Shown here: positions 27,581-39,717 of the stretch, one piece after another
Layout: each line of letters opens with the position of its first letter
Position numbering within the stretch: the first letter of the stretch is position 1
Assembly (NCBI RefSeq): GCF_011758765.1
Contig: NZ_JAANOU010000001.1
Span: forward strand, 372,001-436,000
Reading direction: 5' to 3'
Length of the DNA stretch: 64,000 nucleotides
DNA from: Amycolatopsis viridis
Lineage (GTDB): Bacteria; Actinomycetota; Actinomycetes; Mycobacteriales; Pseudonocardiaceae
Program-made: the position numbers and the translations under genes
Notes under the pieces: generated by a model
Database searches by the model: none
What the model was told of the DNA's origin: nothing
What the model saw: only the letters and a program-made list of their open reading frames with translations

Positions 27581-29113
27581 ATGACCACCACTTCGGACGA
27601 CAGACTTCCGAACGCCGACAAACTCGACAGCGCCGTGCTGAAGGTGGCCGCGGTCGTCGTGCTCGGCGCCGTGATGGCGATCCTCGACACCACGGTCGTC
27701 AACGTCGCCCTGCAGGCGCTGACGCTGCAATTCCACACCTCGTTCGACACCATCCAGTGGGTCGCCACCGGGTACATGCTGGCGCTGGCCACGGTCATCC
27801 CGGTCACCGGCTGGGCGTGTGACCGGTTCGGCACCAAGCGGCTGTACATGCTGGCGATCGCGTTCTTCCTCATCGGCTCGGCGCTGGCCGGGGCGGCGTG
27901 GAACATCGAGTCGCTGATCGTGTTCCGGGTCCTGCAGGGCCTCGGCGGCGGCATGCTGATGCCCGCCGGCATGACGATCCTGACCAAGACCGCCGGCCCG
28001 CACCGCGTCGGCCGCGTCATGGCCGCGCTCGGTGTGCCGATGCTGCTCGGCCCGATCGGCGGCCCGATCCTCGGTGGCTGGCTGGTCGACTCGGTGAGCT
28101 GGCGCTGGATCTTCTACATCAACGTGCCGATCGGCGTCGTCGCGATCCTGCTGGCCTGGCGACTGCTGCCGAAGGACGACCCGCGCCCGGCGGAGAAGTT
28201 CGACTTCCCCGGCATGCTGATGCTCTCGCCCGGTCTGGCCGCGCTGATCTACGGCGTGTCGAACATCCCGCACCACGGCGGTGTCGGGGCGACCAACGTG
28301 TGGCTGCCCGGCATCATCGGGGTCGTGCTGACCGTCGCGTTCGTCGTGCGGGCGCTGAAGGTGCCGAACCCGCTGGTCGACCTCACCCTGTTCCGCAACC
28401 GCACGTTCAGCGTGGCGATGGTGACCATGACCCTGTTCATGATCGCCTTCCTCGGTTCGATGCTGATCCTGCCGACGTACTTCCTGCTGGTGCGCGGGGA
28501 GAGCGCCCTGCAGGCCGGTCTGCTGCTCGCGCCGCAGGGCATCGGCGCGATGATCACCATGCCGATCGCGGGCAAGCTGGTCGACAAGATCGGCGCGGGC
28601 AAGGTCGTGCTGCCCGGTCTGGTGCTGATCATCGCGAGCATCGCGGTGTTCACCCAGGTCGGTGCCGACACGTCCTACCTGCTGCTGATGGGTGCGCTGT
28701 TCGTGATGGGCCTCGGCATGGGCATGACCATGATGCCGATCAGCACCGCGGCGTTGCAGACGCTGACCCAGCGCACCGTGGCCCGCGCCTCGACGGCCAT
28801 GAACATCGTGCAGCAGACGGCCGGTGCCGTCGGTTCGGCCGTCGTGTCGATCATCCTGGCCAGCCTGCTCGCCGGGAAGTTCGGCGTGCCGACCAGCGAC
28901 GGTCAGCTGGCGGCGACGGCCGCCCTGATGAACCCGGCCACGCACGACGGTGCCGCCGCGGCCAGCGCCGACGCGTTCGCCTCGACGTTCATCTGGACGC
29001 TCGTGCTGGTGGCGCTGTGCCTGGTGCCGGCGCTGTTCCTGCCGAAGAAGCCGGCCCTGCCGCCGGAGGAGGACGCGGTGGAGGGTGCCGCGCCCGCGGT
29101 GATGATGCACTGA
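27581..29113 (+). CDS. DHA2-family multidrug efflux MFS transporter
   Basis: This 510-residue, 14-helix transporter is of the EmrB/QacA type. Helix 1 contains the family motif AILDTTVVNVAL, followed by GYMLALATVIPVTGW and the antiporter motif GPIGGPILGG. It exports drugs or lipophilic compounds with proton antiport across the cytoplasmic membrane. No regulator gene is adjacent. A perfect hairpin terminator follows 13 bp after the stop. The 217-bp upstream region holds the previous terminator and presumably its promoter. Confidence 0.92.
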   Translation: MTTTSDDRLPNADKLDSAVLKVAAVVVLGAVMAILDTTVVNVALQALTLQFHTSFDTIQWVATGYMLALATVIPVTGWACDRFGTKRLYMLAIAFFLIGSALAGAAWNIESLIVFRVLQGLGGGMLMPAGMTILTKTAGPHRVGRVMAALGVPMLLGPIGGPILGGWLVDSVSWRWIFYINVPIGVVAILLAWRLLPKDDPRPAEKFDFPGMLMLSPGLAALIYGVSNIPHHGGVGATNVWLPGIIGVVLTVAFVVRALKVPNPLVDLTLFRNRTFSVAMVTMTLFMIAFLGSMLILPTYFLLVRGESALQAGLLLAPQGIGAMITMPIAGKLVDKIGAGKVVLPGLVLIIASIAVFTQVGADTSYLLLMGALFVMGLGMGMTMMPISTAALQTLTQRTVARASTAMNIVQQTAGAVGSAVVSIILASLLAGKFGVPTSDGQLAATAALMNPATHDGAAAASADAFASTFIWTLVLVALCLVPALFLPKKPALPPEEDAVEGAAPAVMMH

Positions 29114-29125
29114 CCTCGTAGTCGG

Positions 29126-29157
29126 AAGGGGCCCCGGATTTTTCTCCGGGGCCCCTT
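29126..29157 (+). terminator. Hairpin terminator after the DHA2 transporter
   Basis: Thirteen-bp perfect arms AAGGGGCCCCGGA (29126-29138) and TCCGGGGCCCCTT (29145-29157) flank a six-base T-rich loop. There is no long U tract after it, as is common for actinomycete hairpins. Confidence 0.75.
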
Positions 29158-29227
29158 CTCGTGCGCCAGGCCCGTGCCGTGCGTCTCTCACCGGGTGGGG
29201 CGCGTGCCGTTGGGTAAGGATTCCGGT

Positions 29228-30880
29228 ATGGAGCTCCTGACCTTGATGGCGGTGCTGGCCGGTGCCCTGGGTCTGACCGCGGTCGCCCGGCGGTTCAACC
29301 TGTCGGCGCCCCTGCTGGTGGTCGTGGCGGCGCTGGCCGTTTCGTTCGTCCCCGGTGTGCCCCGGGTGGAGATGGAGCCGGAGCTCGTCCTCACCCTGGT
29401 CCTGCCGCCGCTGCTGTACTCGACCGCGCGGGAGAGCTCGTTCGCCCAGTTCAAGGCCGCTGCCCGGCCCATCATCGGGCTCGGGGTGGTGCTCGTCGTG
29501 GTCACGGCGCTGGTCGTCGGGTTCGTCGTGCACCTGTTGCTGCCCGATCTGCCGATGTCGTCGGCGTTCGTGCTCGGTGCCGTGGTCGCGCCGCCGGACG
29601 CGGTGACCGCCGCCGCGATCGGCCGCCGCCAGCACCTGCCGCGACGGCTGATGACGGTCCTCACCGGGGAGAGCCTGGTCAACGACGCCGCCGCGCTGAC
29701 GCTGTACAAGATCGGGCTCGCCGCGGTCCTCGGTGCCGCCGGGTCGCTCGGCCACGGCTTCCTGGTGTTCCTCGTCGCCGCGGTGCTCGGCATCGGCGTC
29801 GGGCTCGCCGCGGCGGCGCTGGTCTCCTTCATCCGCCGCAAGCTCGACGACCCGCTGATGGAATCGGTCTTCGGCATCATCGTGCCGTTCGCGGTGTACG
29901 TGACGGCGGAGCACCTGCACCCGTTCTCCGCGGACTTCAGCGGGTCCGGCGTGCTCGCGGTGGTGGCCGCCGGGTTGTACCTCGGTGACCGCTCGCTCTA
30001 CGCCGGCTCGGCCACCCGCGTGCAGGACTCGTCGATCTGGGCGTCGTTCGACGTGCTGCTCGAAGCGCTCGTGTTCGCGCTGATGGGCCTGCAGCTGCCG
30101 TTCGTGCTGGAGGGCGTGAGCGCCAACGCGCACGACAACTGGCAGCTGTGGTGGTGCGCGCTCGCCGTGCTCGGGGTCGCGATTGGCATCCGCATCCCGT
30201 ACGTGTTCCTCAACGCCTACCTGCCCCAGGCGGTCCGGTTCTTCGGGCGCGAACGCGACCGGCCGCCGGCCCGGAACCTCCTCGTGCTGTCCTGGGCCGG
30301 CATGCGTGGGGTGGTGACGCTCGCCGCCGCGGCCGGTGTGCCACTGCTGACCCACGCCGGGCAGCCGTTCCCCGGCCGGGACGAGATCCAGCTGTGCGCG
30401 TTCGTCGTGGCGATCGGGACGGTGCTGGTCCAGGGCCTCACCCTGCCCGTGCTGATCCGCCGGCTCGGCGTGCACGACAAGGACGACGCGGAGCGCGACG
30501 CCGAGGAGGAGATGGCGGCCCGGGAGGCGGCGATGCACGCGGCACTGGACCGCCTCGACGAGATGACCCCCGAGCTGGTCGGCAAGCTCGGCATCCCGCA
30601 GGAGCGGGCCGAACGCCTCGGCAACCGGCTGCGGGCGCTGGTCGAGACGCGCTACCGCGGTGCGGTGGCGGCGATCTCGCTCAGCGCGGAGGAACGCGAG
30701 TCCAGCCCGCACGCTGCGTTCGTCCAGGCACGCCGCGACCTGCTGCTCGTCCAGCGCGAGACGATGCTGGAGCAACGCGCCGAGGGCAAGCTCGACGACG
30801 AGGTGCTGCGCAAGGTCCTGCGCGAGCTGGACCTGGAGGAACTCGCCCTGTCGGACACGCTCATGGCGCGGCTGTCCTGA
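29228..30880 (+). CDS. CPA1-family Na+/H+ antiporter
   Basis: This 550-residue protein has about 12 transmembrane helices and a long hydrophilic C-terminal domain of about 130 residues. The transport core has VLGAVVAPPDAVTAAAI and GESLVNDAAALTLYK, the asparagine-aspartate motif of CPA1 exchangers, plus SWAGMRGVVTLAAA. It exchanges Na+ or K+ for H+ at the plasma membrane. ATG 29228 is the start; an upstream reading adds 18 non-hydrophobic residues. The charged C-terminal region, rich in Glu/Arg, may be regulatory. Confidence 0.9.
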   Translation: MELLTLMAVLAGALGLTAVARRFNLSAPLLVVVAALAVSFVPGVPRVEMEPELVLTLVLPPLLYSTARESSFAQFKAAARPIIGLGVVLVVVTALVVGFVVHLLLPDLPMSSAFVLGAVVAPPDAVTAAAIGRRQHLPRRLMTVLTGESLVNDAAALTLYKIGLAAVLGAAGSLGHGFLVFLVAAVLGIGVGLAAAALVSFIRRKLDDPLMESVFGIIVPFAVYVTAEHLHPFSADFSGSGVLAVVAAGLYLGDRSLYAGSATRVQDSSIWASFDVLLEALVFALMGLQLPFVLEGVSANAHDNWQLWWCALAVLGVAIGIRIPYVFLNAYLPQAVRFFGRERDRPPARNLLVLSWAGMRGVVTLAAAAGVPLLTHAGQPFPGRDEIQLCAFVVAIGTVLVQGLTLPVLIRRLGVHDKDDAERDAEEEMAAREAAMHAALDRLDEMTPELVGKLGIPQERAERLGNRLRALVETRYRGAVAAISLSAEERESSPHAAFVQARRDLLLVQRETMLEQRAEGKLDDEVLRKVLRELDLEELALSDTLMARLS

Positions 30881-30898
30881 CTTCGCCCGCGTGGCGGC

Positions 30899-31100
30899 TC
30901 ACGGGCCGGCCAGCTCGCCGGTGACGCGCAGCGCCCGCGGCGGTCAGGACCTCGCCGCGGAAGTTCGCCGTGCCGGTCGTGAACAGCTCACGCAGAACGA
31001 TCAGGAACTCGCGCAGCCGGGCGACCGGCCGCTCGGAGCGCAACCCGAAAGTGCTCTCCAGCAGGTCGTTCGCGCCCAGCAGGCCGGGGTGGCGAAGCTT
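30899..31100 (-). pseudogene. Probable remnant of an LLM-class (F420-type) oxidoreductase
   Basis: The 281-bp gap between the antiporter and OsmC holds a minus-strand stretch reading STFGLRSERPVARLREFL, then IVLRELFTTGTANFRGE. The RPxxxLREFLxVLRxLxxxG...FxGE pattern resembles the luciferase-like monooxygenase core. About ten codons later the sense moves to another frame (ALRVTGELAGP, then TGA at 30901-30899), indicating a frameshift. No start or N-terminal domain remains. Family assignment is by pattern only. Confidence 0.4.
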
Positions 31101-31161
31101 TCGCGTCCCAGCTCGTGGGAGCCCTCGCGCCGGCCGGCCGGGTCCCGCCACCGTGTGGACC

Positions 31162-31656
31162 ATGTCGCTCACCGAAGTCATCGAGGGAACCCGCCAGGCC
31201 GTCTCGGCCGATCCGGCCAACGCCGCCGTCTCCTTCACCGTCGCCGGCACGCTGGTCGACGGCACCGCCACCCAGGTCGACGTGCGCGTCCGCGACCACG
31301 CCTTCCGCGTCGACGAGCCCACGCCGCTGGGCGGCACGGACACCGCGGCGAACCCGGTCGAGTACGCGCTGGCCGCCCTCGGATCGTGTCAGGTGATCAC
31401 GTACCAGTTCTGGGCGGCCAAGCTCGGCGTGCCGCTGGACAAGGTGTCCGTGACCGTCGAGGGCGACCTCGACCTGCACGGCTTCTTCGGCTTCGACGGG
31501 ACCCGCCCCGGCTTCACCGAGGTGCGGGTCACGGTCGAGCTGGACGGCCCGGCCGGGCCCGACGCCTACGCGGACCTCAAGCGCCAGGTCGACGAGCACT
31601 GCCCCGTCCTCGACCTCTTCCGCAACCCGACACCGACACAAACCTCACTGGGCTGA
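31162..31656 (+). CDS. OsmC-family peroxiredoxin-like protein
   Basis: This 164-residue protein has the two OsmC/Ohr cysteines: peroxidatic C76 in LAALGSCQVITY and C147 in DEHCPVLDLF. Such proteins reduce organic hydroperoxides in the cytosol with thiol donors. ATG 31162 is the start; longer in-frame readings run into non-family sequence. It is convergent with purA, 79 bp apart. Confidence 0.88.
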   Translation: MSLTEVIEGTRQAVSADPANAAVSFTVAGTLVDGTATQVDVRVRDHAFRVDEPTPLGGTDTAANPVEYALAALGSCQVITYQFWAAKLGVPLDKVSVTVEGDLDLHGFFGFDGTRPGFTEVRVTVELDGPAGPDAYADLKRQVDEHCPVLDLFRNPTPTQTSLG

Positions 31657-31735
31657 CCTGCCAATCGGCGCGGGTAGCGGTGCGCGCTGCTTGCGTGGTG
31701 CGACCGACCGCGCCGCGCCGAGGAGGGGACGTCGC

Positions 31736-33745
<2,010 letters not shown>

Positions 33746-33839
33746 CCGGGCGGCTGGCGCGCAGTCAAGGCTGCCCCGGATTCGGCTCACAGGCTGGGAA
33801 GCCGGGTCCAAGTGCTGGATTCGTGCTTAGCGTTGTCCC

Positions 33840-35450
33840 GTGTCTCCCAGCCTCCCCGCGAAAATCCTGCCCCTCGCCGCTGCCGCCGCCCTGCTCGCGA
33901 GCGGGTGCTCCTCCGGCGCGACGGCCACGGACGCCGGCCCGCCGCGCCCCGGCGGCACCCTGACGATCGCCGTCGGCTCCAATCCGGACTGCCTCGATCC
34001 GCAGCAGACGGGCACCAACGCGGCCCTCAACGTGGGCCGCCAGCTCGTCGACTCGCTCACCGACCAGGACCCGGCCAACGGTGAGATCAAACCGTGGCTC
34101 GCCGAGCGGTGGGAGAGCAACGCCGACTCCACCAGCTTCACCTTCCACCTGCGGCCCGGCGCCACGTTCGCCGACGGCACCCCGGTCGACGCGGCCGCGG
34201 TCAAGACCAGCTTCGACGGTGTCAAGGCACTGGGCGCGAAAGCGCTGCTGGGTCTGGGGTACCTGGCCGCCTACCGCGGCGCCACCGTGGTCGACCCGTT
34301 GACCGTGCGGATCGACTTCACCGCGCCCAGCGCGCAGTTCCTCCAGGCCAGCTCGACGATGTCGCTCGGCATCCTCGCGCCGGCCGCGTACGGGAAAACC
34401 CCGGAGCAGCGGTGCCAGGGCGACGGCCTGATCGGTTCCGGGCCGTTCGTCTTCGACAGCTTCAAGCAGAACGCCGACATCGTGATCACCAAGCGCAAGG
34501 GCTACGCGTGGGGGTCGTCGCTGTGGCGGCACCAGGGTGAGGCGTACCTCGACCGGATCGACTACAAGATCGTGCCCGAGCCCGGCGTGCGCACCGGAAG
34601 CCTGCTGTCCGGCCAGATCGGCGCGACCACCGAGGTCCAGCCGGTGGACGAGACCCAGTTCCAGGGCAACGGGTTCAGCGAGCAGACCCGGCCGAACCCG
34701 GGGATCGTGTTCAACCTGCACGCCAACGTCACCCGCGGTGCCCTCACCGACGACAACGTGCGCCAGGCGCTGGTCAAGGGCGTGAACCGGCAGGAGGTGG
34801 TGGACACGGTCCTGTCGCCCAACTACAAGCCGGCCACGAGCATCCTGGCCTCCACGACACCGTTGCACGCCGACCTGTCCGCCCAGCTCGCCTACGACCC
34901 GGCGGGTGCCGCGCGGTTGCTCGACGCCGCCGGCTGGGTCCCCGGCGCCGACGGCATCCGCGCCAGGAACGGCCAGCGGCTGACGGCGAAGGTCGTCTAC
35001 GCCCTGGTGTTCAACCAGAGCCAGAGCGTGCTGGAGCTGATCCAGCAGCAGCTGCGCAGGATCGGGTTCGACCTGGTGCTGGAACCGCACCCGAACGCCG
35101 AGGTCCTGCAGATCCAGCAGGTGAACAGCTACGACCTCCTCTGGTACAACGTGACCCGCGCCGACCCGGACATCCTGCGCAACAACTTCTCCACCAAGGC
35201 GGGCAACCGCAGCCGGCTGCTGCCCGGCAACCCGCTGGACGCGGTGCTCGACGCGCAGGCAGCCACCGTCGACCCGGCGGCCCGCAAGCAGCCGGTGACG
35301 GAGGCGCAGCGGCTCATCGTGGCGAACGGCTACGCCATCCCGGTGTTCGAGCTGACCCAGGTCGTGGCGCTCGGACCGGACGTGCACGCGGTGAACTTCG
35401 AGGCGTCCTCGCGGTTGCAGTTGTTCGACACGTGGACGTCGGGATCATGA
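33840..35450 (+). CDS. Peptide/oligopeptide ABC transporter substrate-binding lipoprotein (SBP_bac_5)
   Basis: This 536-residue extracytoplasmic binding protein has a lipoprotein signal with lipobox LLASGC (Cys23), so it is anchored to the outer face of the membrane. The mature part opens GGTLTIAVGSNPDCLDP and includes LAERWE and FHLRPGATFADGTPV, typical of DppA/OppA-type family 5. It delivers a peptide or similar solute to the permeases encoded next; its stop overlaps the first permease start (ATGA). The start is GTG 33840 without a clear Shine-Dalgarno. Confidence 0.92.
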   Translation: MSPSLPAKILPLAAAAALLASGCSSGATATDAGPPRPGGTLTIAVGSNPDCLDPQQTGTNAALNVGRQLVDSLTDQDPANGEIKPWLAERWESNADSTSFTFHLRPGATFADGTPVDAAAVKTSFDGVKALGAKALLGLGYLAAYRGATVVDPLTVRIDFTAPSAQFLQASSTMSLGILAPAAYGKTPEQRCQGDGLIGSGPFVFDSFKQNADIVITKRKGYAWGSSLWRHQGEAYLDRIDYKIVPEPGVRTGSLLSGQIGATTEVQPVDETQFQGNGFSEQTRPNPGIVFNLHANVTRGALTDDNVRQALVKGVNRQEVVDTVLSPNYKPATSILASTTPLHADLSAQLAYDPAGAARLLDAAGWVPGADGIRARNGQRLTAKVVYALVFNQSQSVLELIQQQLRRIGFDLVLEPHPNAEVLQIQQVNSYDLLWYNVTRADPDILRNNFSTKAGNRSRLLPGNPLDAVLDAQAATVDPAARKQPVTEAQRLIVANGYAIPVFELTQVVALGPDVHAVNFEASSRLQLFDTWTSGS

Positions 35451-36394
35451 GGCGGTACCTGCTGCGCCGGGCCGGCCAGGCGGTCCTCGTGCTGTGGGCG
35501 GCGTTCACGGTGTCGTTCGTGATCCTGTACCTGCTGCCGGGGGACGCGGTGCTCGCGAAGCTCGGCGGCGCGGACACCGGCACGGCGCTCACCGCCGAGC
35601 AGGTGGCCCGGGCGCAGGCGGAGTACGGGCTGGACGACCCGTGGCCGGTGCAGTACGGGAAGCGCTTGCTCGCCGCCCTGCACGGTGACTTCGGCAAGTC
35701 GATCACCACCGGGGACAGCGCCACGCACATGGTGCTCACCGCGCTGCCGCCGACGCTCGCCGTGGCCGGGCTCGGCCTGGTGCTGGCGATCCTGTTCGGC
35801 GGTGGTGCGGCCCTCGCCGGCACCTACACCCGGCACCGGTGGCTGGGCACCCTGTTGCAGTCGCTGCCGCCGCTGGGCATCTCGCTGCCGGTGTTCTGGG
35901 TGGGCCTGGTGCTGATCCAGATCTTCTCGTTCCAGCTGCGGGTACTGCCCGCGCTGGGCAACCACGGCCCGGAGTCGCTGATCCTGCCCGCGATCACGCT
36001 CGCGCTGCCGACCGGCGCCATCATCGGGCAGGTGCTCGCGAAGAGCCTGCGCACGCAGCTCGCCGAGCCGTACGTGGAGATCGTGCGGGCCCGGGGCGCC
36101 GGACGGGCGCGGGTCCACTTCGGACACGTGCTGCGGAACGCGGCGATCCCCGCGCTGACCATGCTGGGCGTGGTCGCCGGTCAGCTGCTGGCCGGCTCGG
36201 TGGTGACGGAGACGGTGTTCTCCCGCGACGGCGTCGGCCGCGTCACCACCGCGGCCGTCAACGCGCAGGACGTGCCCGTGGTGCAGGCGGTGATCGTGCT
36301 GGCCGCGTTCTGCTTCGTGGTGATCAACCTGGCGGTGGACCTGCTCTACCCGCTGCTCGATCCGCGGGTGCGGAGGGAGGTGGCACATGTCTGA
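35447..36394 (+). CDS. Peptide ABC transporter permease (DppB-type)
   Basis: This 315-residue inner-membrane permease begins MRRYLLRRAGQAVLVLWAAF and has about six helices. The EAA-loop (coupling helix) is around AEPYVEIVRARGAGRARVHF. It pairs with the following DppC-type permease. ATG 35447 overlaps the binding-protein stop, and its 3' end overlaps the next gene by 8 bp. Confidence 0.93.
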   Translation: MRRYLLRRAGQAVLVLWAAFTVSFVILYLLPGDAVLAKLGGADTGTALTAEQVARAQAEYGLDDPWPVQYGKRLLAALHGDFGKSITTGDSATHMVLTALPPTLAVAGLGLVLAILFGGGAALAGTYTRHRWLGTLLQSLPPLGISLPVFWVGLVLIQIFSFQLRVLPALGNHGPESLILPAITLALPTGAIIGQVLAKSLRTQLAEPYVEIVRARGAGRARVHFGHVLRNAAIPALTMLGVVAGQLLAGSVVTETVFSRDGVGRVTTAAVNAQDVPVVQAVIVLAAFCFVVINLAVDLLYPLLDPRVRREVAHV

Positions 36395-37223
36395 CGTCCT
36401 CGCGAGGCCGGCGCGCGGCGCGTTCCTGCTGCGACGGCCCGGTTTGGTGCTGGCCGTGCTGGTGCTCACGCTGGTCGTGGCGTGGGCGCTGGTGCCGTCG
36501 CTGTTCACCAGCCACGACCCGCTGACCGGAGTACCGCGCGAGAAGCTGCGGGCGCCGTCGGCGGCGCACCTGTTCGGCACCGACGAGACCGGGCGGGACG
36601 TGTACGCCCGGGTTGTGCACGGGGCCGCGATGTCCCTGCGGGCCACGCTGCTCGCGGTGCTGATCGCGCTGGTCGCCGGATCCGTGCTGGGCCTGGTCGC
36701 CGGGGCCCGCGGCGGCTGGCTGGACTCGGCGCTGATGCGGGTCATGGACGTGCTGCTCGCGATTCCGCCGATCCTGCTGTCGCTGGCGCTGGTCACCGCG
36801 CTCGGGTTCGGCACCACCAAGGTGGCGATCGCGGTGGGGGTGGCGAACGTGGCGAACTTCGCGCGCCTGATGCGCGCGGAGGTGATCCGGGTGCGGACCG
36901 GGGTGTACGTGGAAGCCGCGCGGGCGAGCGGCGTTCGGTGGTTCGGCGTGCTGGTGCGGCACATCCTGCCCAACGCGGTGGGCCCGGTGGTGGTGCTGGC
37001 GGTGCTCACGTTCGGCACCGCGGTGCTGGAGATCTCCGCGCTGAGCTTCCTCGGCTACGGCGCGGCGCCACCGTCGCCGGAATGGGGGTCGCTGGTGTCC
37101 GCCGGCCGCGCGTACCTGGCGAGCGCCTGGTGGATGACCACGTTGCCCGGTCTGGTGATCGCCGCGGTGGTGCTGTCGGCGAACCGGTTGTCGAAGGCCC
37201 TGGACGGAGAACGGCATGAGTGA
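36387..37223 (+). CDS. Peptide ABC transporter permease (DppC-type)
   Basis: This 278-residue second permease has the DppC opening: N-terminal helix, then the short periplasmic segment [20 protein letters not shown] and [18 protein letters not shown]. The EAA-loop is [20 protein letters not shown]. It overlaps the genes on either side by 8 bp, giving a tightly coupled operon. Confidence 0.93.
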   Translation: MSDVLARPARGAFLLRRPGLVLAVLVLTLVVAWALVPSLFTSHDPLTGVPREKLRAPSAAHLFGTDETGRDVYARVVHGAAMSLRATLLAVLIALVAGSVLGLVAGARGGWLDSALMRVMDVLLAIPPILLSLALVTALGFGTTKVAIAVGVANVANFARLMRAEVIRVRTGVYVEAARASGVRWFGVLVRHILPNAVGPVVVLAVLTFGTAVLEISALSFLGYGAAPPSPEWGSLVSAGRAYLASAWWMTTLPGLVIAAVVLSANRLSKALDGERHE

Positions 37224-38781
37224 ACTGCTGGTGGTGCGCGATCTCGCGGTGTCCTACCGCACGCGGTCCGGTGTGGTACCGGCCGTCCGGTCGGTCGGCC
37301 TGACCGTGCGAAGTGGACAGACGGTCGCGGTGGTCGGCGAATCCGGTTCGGGCAAGTCGACCACCGCGCACGCCGTGATCGGGCTGCTGCCGCGTGGCGG
37401 GCGCATCGAGAGCGGCTCGATCACCTTCGACGGCCGCGAACTGACCTCGCTGCCGGAGAAGGCGTGGCGCTCCGTGCGCGGCGCGGAGATCGCGTTGATC
37501 CCGCAGGACCCGACCGTGTCGCTGAACCCGGTCAAGCGGATCGGCGAGCAGGTCGGTGAGGCTCTGGTCGTGCACGGGCTGGCGACCCGGCGCGCGGCCC
37601 CGGCGCAGGCCGTCGAGTTGCTGGCGCGGGCCGGGATCGACGACCCGGCGCTGCGGGCGCGGCAGTACCCGCACGAGCTGTCCGGCGGTCTGCGGCAACG
37701 CGCGCTGATCGCGGCGGCGCTGGCCGGGCGCCCCCGGCTGATCATCGCGGACGAGCCGACCAGCGCCCTGGACGTGACGGTGCAGCGGCGCATCCTGGAC
37801 CACCTCGCGGAGCTGGCCGCGGAGGAGAACCTGGCGCTGCTGCTGATCACCCACGACCTGGGGGTCGCGGCCGACCGGGCGGACGAGATCGCGGTGATGT
37901 CGCAGGGCCGGCTGGTGGAGCGGGCGCCGAGCGCGGAGCTGCTGGCCGCACCGGCGCAGGACTACACGCGGCGGCTGCTCGCGGCGGCGCCCAGCCTGTC
38001 GACGGAGCCGCTGCGGTCACGCCGCCCGGCGGGGCCGGCACTGGTCCGGGTTTCCGGACTGCGCAAGGACTTCGGCGCGACCCGGGCGGTGGACGACGTG
38101 TCGTTCGAGATCCCGCGCGGGCAGACCTTGGCGCTGGTCGGCGAATCCGGGTCGGGCAAGTCGACGACGGCGCGGATGGTGCTGCGGCTCGCGGAACCGT
38201 CCGCGGGCACGGTGTCGTTCGACGGTTCGGACGTGACCGCCGTGCGCGGTGCGGAGCTGCGGCGGCTGCGGCGGCGGATGCAGCTGGTGTACCAGAACCC
38301 GTACGCGTCGCTGAACCCGAAGCTCACGGTGGGCCAGATCGTGTCGGAGCCGTTGCGGGCGTTCCGGGCTCCCGGGCGCCCTGAGGAGTTGCTGGACCAG
38401 GTGGCGTTGCCGGCGTCGATGGTGCGGCGCAGGCCGGCGGAGCTGTCCGGCGGGCAGCGGCAGCGGGTGGCGATCGCGCGGGCGCTGGCGCTGCGCCCGG
38501 AACTGGTCGTGCTCGACGAGCCGGTGTCGGCCCTCGACGTGTCCGTGCAGGCCCAGATCCTGGAGCTGCTGGTCCGCCTGCAGGACGAGCTGGGGCTGAC
38601 GTACCTGTTCATCTCGCACGACCTGGCGGTGGTGCGGCAGGTGGCCGACCACGTCGGCGTGATGCGCGCGGGCAACCTGGTGGAACACGGCCCGGCCGAC
38701 CAGGTCCTGCGGGAGCCGCGGCACGCCTACACCAAGGAACTGCTGAACGCGATCCCCGGGCGGGTGTCGGAGGTGGCCTGA
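37216..38781 (+). CDS. Peptide ABC transporter ATPase with two nucleotide-binding domains (DppD-DppF fusion)
   Basis: This 521-residue protein carries two complete ATP-binding cassettes. Domain 1: Walker [15 protein letters not shown], signature [15 protein letters not shown], Walker [13 protein letters not shown]. Domain 2 (from about residue 275): [40 protein letters not shown]. It replaces the separate DppD and DppF subunits and completes the importer. The final segment [13 protein letters not shown] is the usual C-terminal oligopeptide-transporter tail. Only the signature of domain 1 deviates (GGLRQ). Confidence 0.94.
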   Translation: MSELLVVRDLAVSYRTRSGVVPAVRSVGLTVRSGQTVAVVGESGSGKSTTAHAVIGLLPRGGRIESGSITFDGRELTSLPEKAWRSVRGAEIALIPQDPTVSLNPVKRIGEQVGEALVVHGLATRRAAPAQAVELLARAGIDDPALRARQYPHELSGGLRQRALIAAALAGRPRLIIADEPTSALDVTVQRRILDHLAELAAEENLALLLITHDLGVAADRADEIAVMSQGRLVERAPSAELLAAPAQDYTRRLLAAAPSLSTEPLRSRRPAGPALVRVSGLRKDFGATRAVDDVSFEIPRGQTLALVGESGSGKSTTARMVLRLAEPSAGTVSFDGSDVTAVRGAELRRLRRRMQLVYQNPYASLNPKLTVGQIVSEPLRAFRAPGRPEELLDQVALPASMVRRRPAELSGGQRQRVAIARALALRPELVVLDEPVSALDVSVQAQILELLVRLQDELGLTYLFISHDLAVVRQVADHVGVMRAGNLVEHGPADQVLREPRHAYTKELLNAIPGRVSEVA

Positions 38782-38923
38782 CCGCTTGCTCCGGCCTGCG
38801 GCGGGGCGCGGCGGGCGCGGCCGGGTTGCGGCGGGTAGCGCCCCGGGCATGGGCCGGTTTCGAGCCGGGGGAGGCTGGGTGTGCCGGCTCGGGTCTGCAA
38901 CCGGGACGTTCACATCCCGGGCC

Positions 38924-38993
38924 GGTGGGTGGGCCGCCGGTCGTTGGTACCCGGCCGGCGGCCCGCCGCTCCACCTCTGCGGCCGATCACGGT
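38924..38993. repeat. Left imperfect direct repeat flanking the Abi segment
   Basis: The segment from GGTGGGTGGGCCGCCGG to CCGATCACGGT resembles the sequence at 39935-39991. Over the first 44 bases I count about seven mismatches (mostly transitions) and one gap; both copies end CCGATCACGGT. This copy has about 11 extra bases before that end. Each copy contains an internal dyad around GGTACC. The spacing between copies is 1,011 bp. Confidence 0.6.
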
Positions 38994-39033
38994 GCTCGAG
39001 TTTTCGGCTGGAGCTGGGCGGTTCGCCAGTGGT

Positions 39034-39702
39034 TCAGGGATGCGGCCGTGGGACCGGGCAGGTGAGCAGTACCGCGGATATGCGGCATCGCTTCGCCACC
39101 CAGCTGTGCAGGTTGGGGTCGATGTAGGTGAGGACGTCATAGATGTCCTGCTGGCGCTGGGTTAGCTCCTTGTTCCAGATCGGCTCATGGTGAGCGAGCC
39201 GATTGCGGAACTGGTGAAGGCGCTTGATCGGCTGCTCGATCGTGTGCCGGGCGCGGCTCGGGGCGTGTGGGAATCCGCTGGCCAAACTGGGCCACAGGGT
39301 GGTGTTGTACTGCTTGGCCAGCAGATACCGCCAAAATCCGAAGGTCAGTTCCGAGATGGCCTGGCCTTCGCTGGCGTGCTTTCCCTTGCGCCGGACCCGC
39401 TGACGGGCCTTTCGGATCTCCTCCCGCGCGGTCGCGTCGAGGTCCTGGCCCGGGTCGTCGAGCCACGAACCGGGACGGCCCTTCGTCTGGTGCCGCGCGG
39501 CCAGCTGGCTCGCCAGGACGTTGCGCAGCGCGATTTCCAGGTGGCCGAGGGTTTCCCAGTAGGCGGAGCCCGCCAGCGAGTTCCACGCGTAGAGGTCCAG
39601 GGCGGCGGCGCGGTCGTGGTGGCATTTGACCAGGTAGTCGGCCATTCGTGGGGTGCTCATCACAGCCAGCACGGCAGTGTTCGGTTGGTGATCCCCAGTC
39701 AC
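39034..39702 (-). CDS. Abi-family HEPN protein (probable abortive-infection system)
   Basis: This 222-residue protein (GTG 39702) shows the actinobacterial Abi_2-type pattern: LDLYAWNSLAGSAYWETLGH, then LEIALRNVLASQL, then RPGSWLDDP, and near residue 167 the HEPN RNase motif in FRNRLAHHEPIW (RxxxxH). HEPN-domain Abi proteins are putative RNases triggered by phage infection. A TACCAT element 7-12 bp before the GTG suggests a leaderless start; ATG at 39660 is an alternative. Nearby base composition is less GC-rich than average. It stands alone between imperfect direct repeats, hinting at horizontal gain. Confidence 0.82.
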   Translation of the reverse strand: MTGDHQPNTAVLAVMSTPRMADYLVKCHHDRAAALDLYAWNSLAGSAYWETLGHLEIALRNVLASQLAARHQTKGRPGSWLDDPGQDLDATAREEIRKARQRVRRKGKHASEGQAISELTFGFWRYLLAKQYNTTLWPSLASGFPHAPSRARHTIEQPIKRLHQFRNRLAHHEPIWNKELTQRQQDIYDVLTYIDPNLHSWVAKRCRISAVLLTCPVPRPHP

Positions 39703-39717
39703 GTCGGGTATGGTATT

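Noticed and set aside
27110-30775. A 1,221-residue open frame on the minus strand
   Set aside because: It is antisense to the glycerophosphodiesterase, DHA2 transporter and antiporter genes, is very His/Arg/Asp rich with no domain, and arises from high GC third-position bias.
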